Assembly: GCA_947179485.1 (NCBI GenBank)
Contig: OX359247.1
Location: 51,867,131-51,931,130, forward strand
Reading direction: 5' to 3'
Origin: Allacma fusca
Lineage: Eukaryota; Arthropoda; Collembola; Symphypleona; Sminthuridae
DNA: 64,000 nt
Numbering within the stretch: the first letter of the stretch is position 1; each line of letters starts with the position of its first letter. Both the position numbers and the translations under genes were made by a program. Below, in pieces: positions 44,511 through 56,925 of the stretch. Below the pieces are notes generated by a model. It was given only the letters and a program-made list of their open reading frames with translations. It made no database searches and was not told where the DNA came from.

Positions 44511-46532
44511 TTAGAAGTCTTCAATGGGAGCCCACAGCCGAACCACTGAGTCCCCACCAGCAAGTGCAACTGTGTTGTTAAAAGAATGTACCTAGACGAG
44601 TCACAATATTATACAAATAAACAACATTAGTAAAACTGAATAAAGTGTATTCAATTATAAAAACGTGTAAATTAAATTCTACAGAAAAAGTAATCGTTAA
44701 TTTCTTCTAAAACTTACCCCTGGTAATTCGGCGTCGATTTTTAACGAAGCAAGCTCCTGTAAGCCTAGACTAGGTTCCATCACTTTCATGTGACCATCCT
44801 TTGAGCAAGTCATGACGCTTCCTAAACTGTGGAATACCCCTTGCACTATTTGCTTATGTCCGATGTCGTACGTCTGTGTAAATTACAAAGCAGTAATCAA
44901 ATGTGCCCGTTGAACTGTGCAAGAATAAGAACACACATCACAAATGTAGATCGCAAAATAATAATACCTGCGCTATCTCAAAGAGATCAGAATTAACTAA
45001 ATGAATCTGCCCGGATCGGTCGCCAATGTAGAACAGCGGAGCAGGGGCTTCTCGTCGGAAGGACAGACACGTTGGGTAAGCACCATTTGATAACTGTGAA
45101 AACAAGTGATTTATAAACTACGAGAACAAATTTGACTAGAGATTGAAAATAGTAACACAAACAAAGAATAGTTACACAGATTAGAGATTAATTTCAAAGT
45201 AAATGTAGTCAAAATTTCGTACAGTAATAGTCTTGACAGCTTTCTGAGCTCGGATATCATAAAGAATAGTTCTTCCATCCTCACTGCAAGAAATGATTCG
45301 AGTATCATCCATTCCTAAAGCTAGCACGCATTTCTTGTGGACGGTGTAAGAAGTCAGAGGTTTGTAGGAGTCTTCACGGGGATCGAATAACAGTACCTGT
45401 TTATGGTAAGTACCGCAAGCCACTAAATTGTCCGTCATAGCCAAACAAAGACAAGCCACCTTAAGAGTCCTACAAAGAAAAAGAAGTCCAATCCATTCAG
45501 TTCCCTTGCATCCCATCTATTCCAGTACAAAAATATAATTGCACTTTGAAGGAATACTGATCACTCACGGAAATTCAGTCACTAATTGGAAATTAGATCT
45601 TTTATCCCAAATGCGAACAGTATTGTCCCAGCTAGCAGACAACAAATGGCTCTCATTAGAAGTAAACGCCCATATCCATCCTTTATGAGCCGCAGAGTTC
45701 TCATGAGCTTTAGCGGACGGCAATGCAACGGATGTCTTGGTATCATCCATCAGTCTGCAATTACTGAATGCTTTCTCCACATCCCAAATAATAATACTCC
45801 GGTCCCTGGAACCCGTTGCCAAGTACTTGCCGCAGTCAAACAAATGAACCGCATCCACACAAGCTATATGACTTCTCAGTTCCACATTCCTTAAATTTGC
45901 CCCATTATTCCCCCAAAGTTTTATCTGCTCTTCCCTCTTCCAGCAGGCCCGACTCCAAGGGAAGCAATCATTATCGACTGTTGTACAAAGAACAAATAAA
46001 GTAGTAGAGTGATTACAAGTAAACCTCATAAACACTCACATCCTCATCTTTCCCTTACCCGGGACAGGCGGGTACTGCCCATTTCTCCCCCATCGTTTCT
46101 CCTGTCGAATCTTCCAAGTCTTCTGGTTAACCAAAACCATATAAAACTGCTTGCATACTAAACTGAGATTCTGAAGCACAAAGCCTGATTCCAGGAAGGA
46201 GCAAATGTGAAGGAACATCTGCAAAACATACAAATCATTACACAGTCATCATTGCAATCCACTTGAAAGACTGATTAACCTACTTTCAATGTCGGTGACA
46301 TTCCATCTAATCCCCGAATCAATGATCCAGAAAACAAAAATCAATCTACACGTACCTCCACAGGAACCGTGTCTAATCTCTGGAATCCCTCCGTCCCATC
46401 TTTCTCATTCTCATTGATATCCACTATCTTATCCTTCTCCCCATCCCCGTCCTTCTTGCCCACATCCAAAGCCTGAACTTGCTCCACCAACTCCGTCTCT
46501 CCAACATCTACGCTGATTTTCCCCTCCGTCAT
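44511..46532 (-). CDS. Fbxw9: F-box/WD-repeat protein 9 (451 aa, seven exons)
   Basis: Transcript order: 46532-46356, 46218-46059, 45977-45569, 45469-45223, 45093-44968, 44873-44718 and 44591-44511; phases close to 1356 bases. The acidic N-terminus runs into an F-box (DTVPVEMFLHICSFLESG, LVCKQFYMVL). Then comes FPWSRACWKREEQ, a block that resembles FBXW9 before the propeller. WD40 repeats follow: KYLATGSRDRSIIIWD, HLLSASWDNTVRIWD, LVACGTYHKQVLLFD, RIISCSEDGRTILYD, FYIGDRSGQIHLV, SVMTCSKDGHMKV and a last blade VALAGGDSVVRLW. It should act as an SCF substrate receptor. For the last exon, the acceptor at 44592 (TCTAG) keeps the frame and completes the last blade, while the nearer CACAG would shift it. 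Substrates are unknown. Confidence 0.85.
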
Positions 46533-48446
46533 GTTTATATTAAATTCTCAAAGCAGTCGTAATTGTATATCACACACGGGCATTTCTCTGGAAAATGTTG
46601 TCAAAGCTTCTTCTCCGATCCTACACAAATTGAATACAGACACAACACTATTACAACAAAGACAAACTTCCACAGAATTAACAATCACCCCACATGTAAT
46701 TTAATACCAACTCCGTACCTCTAAATGGAAATGTCAGACGCAGAACAGCTGATTTCTATTTACACCCTACGAATCAATTGTCAAAAACCATTCTCAGGCT
46801 ATATAGCATGCCTATACACTCACTCAACTATATGTAACTAACTATAATATAATTATCCAGAAATCAACAAACCCGTACCCAATTACCTTCCGCCAATTAT
46901 CCTTCACTTCTTGACCAAAATGAATCCTGACTTGTATTATTTTAAACCACAACGAAGATCAACTGACGAAGTGACCCAAATTATTTCCTTGTTATATCTC
47001 TATATCCCTATATATGTACACGTACTTCTGTAATAACTAATAACTATCACATACGTAAATACGTACAACTACATCTTACATAATAAGATCGAATAAGATT
47101 CCTTTTTATTCCTTCCAACACTATACGAAGGCGAACTCCGACGTTATAGTGTATACTGTACATATGTACAGCATGTAAATAAACTTCGCTAAATTTAGGA
47201 AAAGAAATAAAAAATATTTTATTTCTCCCCCTTCTCATTGGTAGATTCAAAGCTCCTGCTCGAGCTGTAGCCAATCACCCTCCTTTGAATTCTCCCTTTG
47301 AATTTTGAATTTACCTCTGGACCAACTCCTTCACTTATAGGCTTTCAAAGGCTGACTGCCTCACTTCTACAATGGCCCGTCAGAAGATTCGGGCTTCCAA
47401 TGGTAAACAAACGGGAACGAGGATGTTCCTAACGGTACACTGAGCCGAGCTAGCTCATATAGCTTGTGCTTATACGCATTCCATATTCAATGCATTGGCA
47501 TTATATACAGAAACAGAATGCGCCCCGCATGTATCTATAAACAGCTATAGAGTTTTTAGCTTGAGAGCTGTGCTCTGTGCTTGTGCTTTGTGCTGGTCCG
47601 TGTCCGTGCTATGGTCTGCTGCTACTGCTGCTGTTGCTGGTGGGTGAGTTGACTCGAGAACACACGTTCAGCCTCAATTCTCTCGAAGAGTTCAAAGACT
47701 TGGAAAAGTTTCTATGGACGATCTTGTTAACTTACTCCATTCAAGATCTTTCTATCTATACAGACACTACTCATGCATCTTTCATTGACTCGGTCTTGAT
47801 TTAAGGATTGACTGTATACCTTGAGGACTAGATTTTAGTGTAAGTCCGTAGTAATTATTTTATTTCAATAGTTTTTTGTGAAATTTTGTGAAAGTTTGGA
47901 ATTGTGAAAGAACCCTTGGAAAAAAAAGTTGTGAGACACTTGTGAGAAGAAGCGACAGCGGGAAATTGTGTGGGGTTTGAATTGAGCCAGTGAGATCCTG
48001 TGTGAGAAGGGAGACGAAGTCTGGGGAGCCAATGGAGTAGAAGGTGACAGAACTGATGTAAGTACCCAGGGTATGGTGTAGTCGTGCGTGCTTTTTTAAT
48101 GTAGTGTAGGGATAGGTATGTGAGTAATGGTCGGGGTTTGAGTTTCAGAGAGTATACTTATAGTTTATCCCCATGTTAATAATGTCTTTTATTTCGTAGA
48201 TGCAATATCACGGGAAGGCATAGAAAGAAAGGAGCTCTGTGGAAGAACTATAGGAGGAAGGAGGAGGCTATATACAGCTAAAAAAGTTTTTAGTCAACTG
48301 ATCGTCGTTTCTCTCTCTCTCTCTCTCCCTCTCTCTCTCTCTCTCTGGTGTGCTGGTGCTGCTGCTCGCAAAGAAGAAAGAACGAGCTGATCCATATATT
48401 AGAGTTGATACGAGAGCAGACACACACTTGAAATATCTCGCGAAAG
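46533..48446. promoter_or_regulatory. Divergent promoter region of Fbxw9 and Transportin-1
   Basis: 1.9 kb separates the two start codons, which point away from each other. On the plus side the 5' untranslated region of Transportin-1 probably contains an intron from donor GTAAGT at 48058 to acceptor TTCGTAG ending at 48199. A (CT)n tract lies at 48309-48347. No TATA box is clear on either side, as expected for housekeeping genes. Confidence 0.45.
48309..48347. repeat. CT microsatellite in the Transportin-1 leader
   Basis: An almost pure run of CT dinucleotides interrupted by one CCC, about 100 bases before the ATG and so probably transcribed. On the other strand it is a GA tract, a typical GAGA-factor target in arthropods. 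Confidence 0.8.
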
Positions 48447-51400
48447 ATGACCAACAACATGGCGTGGCAGCCACAGGAAGAAGGTCTCCGTCAAATTATT
48501 CAACTTTTAAAGGAATCCCAGTCCCCGGACACAGCCACCCAGCGTATGGTCCAACAAGTACGTAAATCTGGAAATTTTAACGTTGAAATAATTCAAGTGG
48601 GTAGGGGAGGAAGGGAATTAGGGCAGGTTGAATTTTTCATTTTGAGTCCCTCAGGTGTTTAGTATACTTACGGGTTCGGATTATTAGGAATTGAGTAAAG
48701 TGGAGCTGCTGATATGGGATTTTTGAAGGAGAGAATTTTCGGGTGGTATTTTACAATATTAGGGAGATAATGGGGGATTTTATTTTTGTGGTAGGTATTT
48801 TTTGATCGGGCAAATTCTGGTCGAGTGTAGGGTTGCATTTGTGGGACAAGATGCCGAGGATTTGATAATTGACGTGGACTTTCACTACAGAGCTGTACTT
48901 TATTCGATGTCCTTGCGTCTGACATGGGTTGGATTGGAGTTACTTGATGTCAAATGACGGCGAATTGTTACTTAGGAAATTCATAATAGGAAATTATGTA
49001 GGATTTGAAAATGTTATTTAGTTTGGGAAACTGCGAATGTCTAGGGGGAAATTCCTAGAATTGCATAGTTTGTTGGCGTAGGCATCATGTACACCGTGCA
49101 TTATTAGGATTGAGCGAGTCGAGAAAGGTAATGGTAATTGTTTGAAAGTTTTTTAATGAGGGAGGTTAGGTAACAGGATCGGGTGCATTATAGTACGTGT
49201 GGTTTGTATGTATATATTTACAAGTGAAACGTCCACAATATCAAGTACTTAAGAATTGGTTAGTTATTACTTTTAAAAAACTACTTGACGAAGGTCAGGT
49301 TAGTTTAAGGATTTTGGAAGAACAAGCTTTGGTTTAGGTCATGGTACTATGTTATAGAGATAAAGCCATTTTTAAGGACTTAACTAATTTTATGTAAGAT
49401 TTAAGGGTAGTTGTATATATGAAGAAGTAGCTTGTAAGGTTAAGGAGTTTCAAAGGAATGAATCGAAAATTAAATAATTGCGACTTGAGAGATTACAGCA
49501 TGGCACAGTTTGATGCTTTCAGTGTAGGGACATGTTTATGACTCATCTCATACGACAGTCACAGCTTTGGAGTTATTTTGCAAACCGTTGCATTTGTTTC
49601 ACAGAGATTATTTATTTTAAGGATAATACATAACATTATTTAAAGAATAATGTATAATAAGTAAAAATAATAATGATTTTGATTGATGATTTTGGAACGA
49701 CATTTGTCAAGAGAGATGATTTCCCCGTGCCTCTCTGTAGTCAATGGTCATTGGATACGATACTTCTTTCTTATTATGATTACTGTTAATTAATTAATTA
49801 TTGTTATATATCATTATTGTTACATAAGAATTTTGGTTTTTGATATTCTGTGTCTATATTATTATTGTAGAAATTGGAAGAGTTGAGCAAATACAGCGAT
49901 TTTAACAACTACCTCATATTCGTACTGACCAAGCTGAATTCTGAAGGTAAGGCGAAGTGGCCTAATTCAGAATCAGTGCAAAAAATCAGTAAGTAGATTT
50001 AGTTTTGCTTTTTTAGTTTTTTCTCTCATTATTATTGTTATGATTATTGTTATCATTCTCTTGTATATTTTATGAGTATTGATTGACTGATTGAATTTTC
50101 ATAACAAGAACTATTTTCATTTACACTTTGCACATTTCCCACCATTATCAAATTTTTTCGTTTTAAAAACCCCGATGAACTTTTTATTGAATGCAAAGTT
50201 GCAAAATTTTCTCATTTTTGGGACTCGGCTACACAATTTTGTTTGATGTTTCCTTACAAAACAAAACTAACAAAGTCGGAATTCTCCTCTGGTCAGTTTT
50301 CTCTCCACCTCAGTTGACCCCTTTTTAAATTATTTTATTGTGAGTTATATTTCGTCTTTTTAACTCACTAGCTATCCCATGTCCTAATTTAAACAATATT
50401 TGTAACTTTTATGTTAAGAATTATTACACGTCATCATTTGAGTTTGTCTTGTCTTATATATGGATCTGTACAAATACAGTCGACCACGGTTCTGTTCCAC
50501 GTCTAAATTATCACAAATTCAATAATTTTTCCTCCAGCGGCCACCTAAGGGATTTCCGGAAAATATAAAAACAATTCCGAATGAGTGATCTTAGCGGGTG
50601 TTAACCCCAAAGTCGACGAGTGGTCCCTCCTGAATCTATTTTATTAATGGCACGAGTCTCATGCAGTTTTATATGTCGAGTCCTTATAGGTTTTCATAAA
50701 GTTTCGGTCTCACCGAATGGCGAAAATTATAATTTTCGGATTTATGGATTTTCGCAATTCCTAGACATCAGTGCTGTTAGCAGTGACCTATAACAACTGT
50801 AATACCAATTTGTTGCCAGTTCGAACCACAAAAAAAATTATACCGGGCTACTTTGTGAAACCCGGCTTATCTTTTTTCAAATGGGCTTATAATTGTTTTA
50901 GGTCATTACTAAAAGGTTAAGTTCGTGGTATTGAGAAAATCGTGAAACTAGGTTTTTCTGATTTTCTCAGGTTGGCCAGACCGGACCCTAGTAGGGCTAT
51001 ATAAAATTGCATGACAGTCCGACCATAAATACCTGATCCGTAGGAGGCACCACCCTTCAACTTTGAGGTTCCCCCACCTAGAAACGCGAGTGCGAATAGT
51101 TTTTGTTATTTTTCTGGATTTTGGGCGTCCTCTCCAAGAAAAATTATGAATTTTGTTATAATTCCGACATAGTAGATTGTATTTGTACACACCCATAACT
51201 TGTTAGGATCCCGTCGCGTTACCTTTTTTTAAAACGGTCAACACCTTTGGTATGCATATTTGAATTTGTATCAGGGGCGCTGATAGTGTCCAACGCAACT
51301 TATTTTGTTTCCTAATGTGTGTACATTTTTATTGACAAGCCAGATAAACTTTCACTCCCGCAGAACCGGAGAATTCATGAAATTCTACTCCGGTTTTCGA

Positions 51401-54400
51401 CACTTATGAAAGTTTACCTATTTTTTTGCACGCTCGGTAGATTTATGTTCTCGTAGAACCAAGAAGTTGTTAGTAACACCTATTCACAAGTAGTTATTAA
51501 TAGTATTCAAGTAGTTTGTAATAGAGTATGGCTGTAGAAACGAAGTAGTGTATTCAATTAGTGTAGTTTGGTCTGTTGTAGTTAATTATCATTTCTTTTC
51601 TAAAATTATTATTATCCCTGGACGTGCAAGTATTTAAATCACCTAGTTACTGGTAGTCTTTATTTTTTGTCATACTAAGCGTGATTTTTATTAATAGACA
51701 CTTAGATACAAAAAACAGACTTGTTAATCAAAAATAAAAGCTAACAATGCTTCTTGTTGAGGTTACCCTCCGTGGAATAACAGTAGCCATTAAAATGTTA
51801 CTCCGACCTCTTCCTCCCTACGGGATCCCTAGTTTATCAGAATGTGTATGCAGTAACATTTTGGTGGTCTCCTGTTGTTCTACTGAGGGTTCCTTAACAA
51901 GAAGTGTTTAGTTTTACAAAATTAGTAGGTCTTGTTTTTTGTTTATTAATAAAAATTGCGCTCTATTATACTTGTTTAAATATTCTTATTTTTTTGATTA
52001 TTTTTATTTTCGCGGTAGGGCGTGTAAATAGTTATAATGGTTTTTATCCTATGTACTGTAACTTACTATACCTAGTATGTGTTTATGTAGCATTAAATAG
52101 CAAATTTGTGACGAAACCTATATCGATAATTATAAGGATGCGTGAGTATTCTATCGGAGGCCAGTATGAAATATCAAGTATAAGCAATAAGTAATAATTA
52201 TTACTTTACTGTGTTAGAGAAATGGCATTGATTCAGATTCAGGAATAGTACTAATTATTATCAGTTTGATTATAAGCAACGTAATGTAAACGCGGTAGGG
52301 TATGGCAATAGATTTAATTATATTTGACTCCTAACTTAACTACAGATGTAAGATCTAGAGTCGAGTGAGTTAAGTGTATATTAAATCTAAGCTGTAACTA
52401 ATTATAAGCCTTATGATATTATATTATGTTGTTTATTTAATCGTTCGTAGATATTTTTCGTATTTCGCTGAGCCTGAACACTTGGAAATATTTAAATTTG
52501 AATTCCATATTGCTCTAATATCTTGACTGTAACCTTTTTTTAGTACCTCAATGGAATTCAAATTTTTAAAGGATTAGCTACTTATTATTTGAGTTTTCAC
52601 TGAGATATTATTATGAAATTAAATATTTGAACTGGCAATGTAATTGAGATTGATAGGTTTACGTACAAATGAGCTCTTTGATTTTTCCCGTTTTCTTTTT
52701 ATCTTGCATATACTACTGATTTTCTGTATTGAGACATGAGAAAGGTTTCGGCTGTAAACTATACGCGTTTGGGTTATTGGTTATTGTTGTCATTGGTAGC
52801 CCAGTGAGATCAACAAGTAATTAAATATCTTGTTTATACAGTGTATGGTCGTTGTGGAAAATCAAATGTTTTAATTGAAACCTGTTTTTAAGAGTAATCC
52901 TTTGGCTTTCCAGATGATGCCACACGTTCACTGAGTGGACTCATACTCAAGAATAACTTAAAGCAACACTATGATGTGCTGCCCCGGGAAACCACAGAGT
53001 TTATCAAGGCGGAGTGCCTCTCTGCCCTCAGTGACCCGTCGTCCCTCATCAGGGCCACCGTGGGAATCCTTATCACTACGATTCAGTGCAAGGCGAAAAT
53101 CACATCATGGCCGGAGCTGATACCCACATTGTGTTCTATGCTGGACTCGCAGGATTACCATGCTTGTGAAGTGAGTCTGTATTTGTGATAATATTTTTTA
53201 CCCATGAATAATATGTTAGGATTTATTTTAACTCTTTAGTTCAATGTAGTTCAAACGTTTTTACTCTGCGTTGTGATTAAAGGTTTCAAGGGTTTTAAAT
53301 GATGATTGATTTTTTAATGAATTCGTCCTAATTTTTGTTGTTGAAATACGTTTGTATCGTGGATTATCATTAAATTACCGCTGTCGTTATTTCAGATATG
53401 TGTATTCAGTTTTTAAAAACATTTTTTATTAATGATTGACTAATGATTTTGTTTTAACCTATTTCACAGGGTGCGTTTGGTGCCTTACAGAAGATTTGCG
53501 AAGATTCGGCAGATTCCCTCGATTCTGATGAGATGAATCGACCTTTGAATATTCTGATTCCTAAATTCCTTCAGTTCTTCCAACACCAAAGCCCCCGCAT
53601 TAGATCTCATGCGATAGCTTGCGTCAATCAGTTTATCATCAATAAAAGTCAGGCTTTGATGGCTCACATTGAGCTCTTTGTCCAGAGCTTATTTCATCTG
53701 GCTGGGGATGAGGATACGGAGGTTAAGAAAAATATCTGCAGAGCACTCGTGATGCTTTTGGACGTCAGGCTGGACCGACTCTTCCCTCATATGGTAGCCA
53801 TTATTGAGTACATGCTCATCCGGACCCAAGACCGGGAGGAGTCTGTGGCCCTAGAAGCCTGTGAATTCTGGCTGACCCTAGCTGAGACCCAGATTTGTCA
53901 TGACGTGCTGGCTCCGTATCTTCCCAGAATCATCCCAGTGTTAGTTAAAGGAATGCGCTATTCTGAGATTGATATCATCCTTCTGAAAGGGGATGTGGAG
54001 GAGGATGAGATGATCCCAGACCGGGAGGAAGACATTCGGCCAAGGTTTCATAAATCAAAGACGCAGCGGATCGGTTCTGCTGAGAATGGAGATGCGGACG
54101 ACGATGATGATGACATCATGGATGATGAATCCGGACTGTCGGACTGGAATCTGAGAAAGTGTAGTGCAGCTGCATTGGACGTCTTAGCCAACGTTTTTAG
54201 GGATGACCTCCTCCCAGTTCTGTTGCCAATTCTCAAAGAAACTTTGTTTCATACTGAGTGGGAAATCAAGGAGTCGGCTATTCTGGCTTTAGGGGCAATA
54301 GCTGAAGGTTGTATGACAGGGATGGTGCCTCACTTGCCCGAACTGATTCCGTACCTGATCAGTTGCTTGGCGGATAAGAAGTCACTTGTACGATCCATTA

Positions 54401-56925
54401 CTTGCTGGACATTAAGTAGATACTCTCATTGGGTCGTCGGTCAACCACATGACTTGTACTTGAAATCCCTGATGACAGAACTTCTTAAAAGGATTTTAGA
54501 CTCAAACAAACGAGTTCAAGAAGCTGCTTGTTCTGCATTTGCAACTTTAGAAGAAGAAGCTTGTACAGAGCTGGTTCCTTACTTGGGTTTCATCCTAGAG
54601 ACACTTGTGTTTGCCTTTAGTAAATACCAGCATAAGAACTTGCTCATTCTGTATGATGCCATTGGGACCCTGGCTGATTCTGTAGGTCACCATCTAAACA
54701 AGACCGAGTATATTAACTTGTTAATGCCCCCCCTGATACAGAAATGGAACATGCTCAAGGATGAGGATAAGGATTTGTTCCCACTACTTGAATGCCTGAG
54801 TAGCATTGCGACTGCTCTGCAGTCAGGCTTTTTACCTTACAGTGAGCCTGTATACAGACGTTGTGTATCTCTGGTGGAACAAACTTTGAATCAACACATC
54901 GCTAATATGCAGAACCCAGAACAGTTCGAAGCCCCTGACAAAGACTTCATGATTGTGGCATTGGATCTACTCTCGGGACTAGCAGAGGGCCTGAATGGCT
55001 TCATTGATAAATTAGTCATTAACTCAAATATTCTTCAACTTTTGTATCAGTGCATGCAGGATCCCATGCCCGAAGTACGACAAAGCTCTTTTGCTCTTCT
55101 GGGTGATCTGACTAAAGCTTGTTTTCAACATGTGTCACCGTATGTTTGTAAGTTCAATCAATGAAATGCAATGCATTTCATTTATTATATTAGATGTTAG
55201 AAAAGTGTTTTACCGTTATTACTGGCCATATTATGTTTCGAATCGTAAAATTCATGAAAGATAAATCACATGTAGTAATTACAAATTTTTTACTTTTCTG
55301 ATTTTTTGTAGCCGATTTCCTTCCCATTCTTGGCCAGAATTTAAACCCTGAGTTAATTTCGGTGTGCAACAATGCAACATGGGCTATTGGAGAGATTGCA
55401 ATCAAAATGGGTTCGTAAAATTACTTTTGATTCTTTATAACTAATTTTAATCAATGGCATTATGTTAAATGTTTGATTATGCTGTTTAATTTTTCATCCG
55501 TGCCTTTAGGTGGTGATATGCGTGTATACATTCCCATGGTCTTAAATCAACTCATCGTTATCATTAATTATCCAAGCACACCTAAAACTCTCATGGAAAA
55601 TACAGGTAAAAATATCAAGTCAAAACTAATAGGCCAATATTTGGATAGTATATTTAAATAAATTATGGTTCTGATGTTGGTTATAAATAAGTCACGTAGT
55701 GATAAGTCGTAAATTCTGTACTTGAATTGATAAAATAATCAATTTGTCTAGAAATCGTAGGTTGTAATTTTTAAAAACATCAATATTGTAATGATATTCT
55801 TTTTATTTTTGATGTAGCTATCACAATAGGTCGACTTGGCTACGTATGTCCTGCGGAAGTTGCACCATCCTTGCCACAGTTTGTAAGGAAATGGTAAGAC
55901 TTCATTTTCATAGATTATTCTGTTTTGTATAATATACGGTAAGAATAGCTTGCAATTGATGTTGAGCTAGCCAAAGGAACGTCTGTGCTGTTATTTTCAT
56001 CATTATTTTTTCTCTATACGCAGGTGTTCTTCCTTACGAAATATCCGTGATAATGAGGAGAAAGATAGTGCTTTTCGAGGTATGTGTCATATGATTCAAG
56101 TAAACCCTAGTGGAATTTTGAGCGACTTCATCTTCTTCTGTGACTCTGTGGCATCCTGGACGACTCCGAAAGCGGATCTTAAGGAAATGTTTATCAAGGT
56201 AAGTTGATTTTTATTTAAGTAACTAGGAAAAAAATTCACGAGCTATTTTGGTAATGAAATTTAGTCGAGAGAGAGAATTGAGTGCGTTGATCACGAAGCT
56301 GAAGATATTTTATTCAGGAAACAGTAGTTTCGGATATAGAAATGCCGGAGATAGAGTGACGCGTTGCAAAAAAAACTTGAAAATACGTAAGCATTATAAT
56401 AAGTTGCAGGTGTAATCAGAAAGTCAGTGCTGTAGCTTGTCACTTCAAGCAGAGCAGTAAACCTAACCTAGCCATCAAAATCGACATCTCGTATCTTCAA
56501 ACCCTCATGTTTTCTCAACAATTTGCGCATTCTCTAAAGTTTTGTTAAATTCAAAGAGTATCTCGTAAAGTAAATTTATACGTTAACTAATTTATTCTGT
56601 ATTCTATTTTGTTTTGCGATTTTTTTATATTTATTTCCATAAAAATAAATACTATATAATAATTATACAGTTTTACGTATAAGCTTTTGCTAAACTATTA
56701 GCCAAATTTGTGTTGCTCAAACTGAATTATTGAAGAAAATACTTTATTTTGTGAAATGATGCTGATTAATTCAATTTTTAAACTAATGAAATTCGTATGG
56801 TATGTTATTTTTAGATTCTTCAAGGCTATAAACAACAATTGTCCGAGAACGGCTGCTGGAAACAAGTGGCGGATAGTTTCCCACCTCAACTTGCCGAAAG
56901 GTTGCAAACGCATTATGGAATTTAA
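48447..56925 (+). CDS. Tnpo1: Transportin-1 (karyopherin beta-2), 892 aa, nine exons
   Basis: Exons 48447-48557, 49871-49946, 52914-53170, 53470-55147, 55312-55410, 55510-55605, 55818-55893, 56024-56198 and 56815-56925 give 2679 bases. The length matches animal Transportin-1 (about 890-898). HEAT repeats run throughout; recognisable blocks are [161 protein letters not shown] and [14 protein letters not shown]. The acidic HEAT8 loop that couples Ran-GTP binding to cargo release is present (about residues 324-370). It imports PY-NLS cargoes such as hnRNPs through the nuclear pore. Near-identity to vertebrate sequence in many blocks shows strong constraint. The most 3' exons are separated by small introns; intron 2 is 3 kb. 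Confidence 0.96.
50468..51188. mobile_element. Non-coding foldback element (about 721 bp) with long imperfect inverted arms
   Basis: The left end GTACAAATACAGTCGAC matches the reverse complement of the right end, GTACAAATACAATCTAC. Further pairs inside include left 'atggcacgagtctcatgcag' and 'ttttatatgtcgagtcc' against the complement of the right 'ggactgtcatgcaattttat' region, so the arms reach towards the centre. It has no coding capacity. No target duplication was resolved. Confidence 0.7.
51670..51975. mobile_element. Non-coding foldback element (about 300 bp)
   Basis: Inner arms CTTCTTGTTGAGGTTACCCT (51750 on) and the complement of the stretch ending AACAAGAAG at 51904 agree over about 55 bases. 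Pairing continues outward through 'aaaagctaaca' / 'tgtttagtttt' and 'gattttta ttaataga' / 'tttattaataaaaattgc'. Outer limits are approximate. Confidence 0.7.

Larger units (their letters stand above)
49947..52913 (+). other. Intron 2 of Transportin-1 (3 kb)
   Basis: No supported exon. It contains two foldback elements, at 50468-51188 and about 51670-51975, separate entries. Confidence 0.6.

Noticed and set aside
44511-44580. Frame break at the end of Fbxw9
   Set aside because: Using the upstream acceptor ending at 44592 restores the frame and completes the last WD blade.
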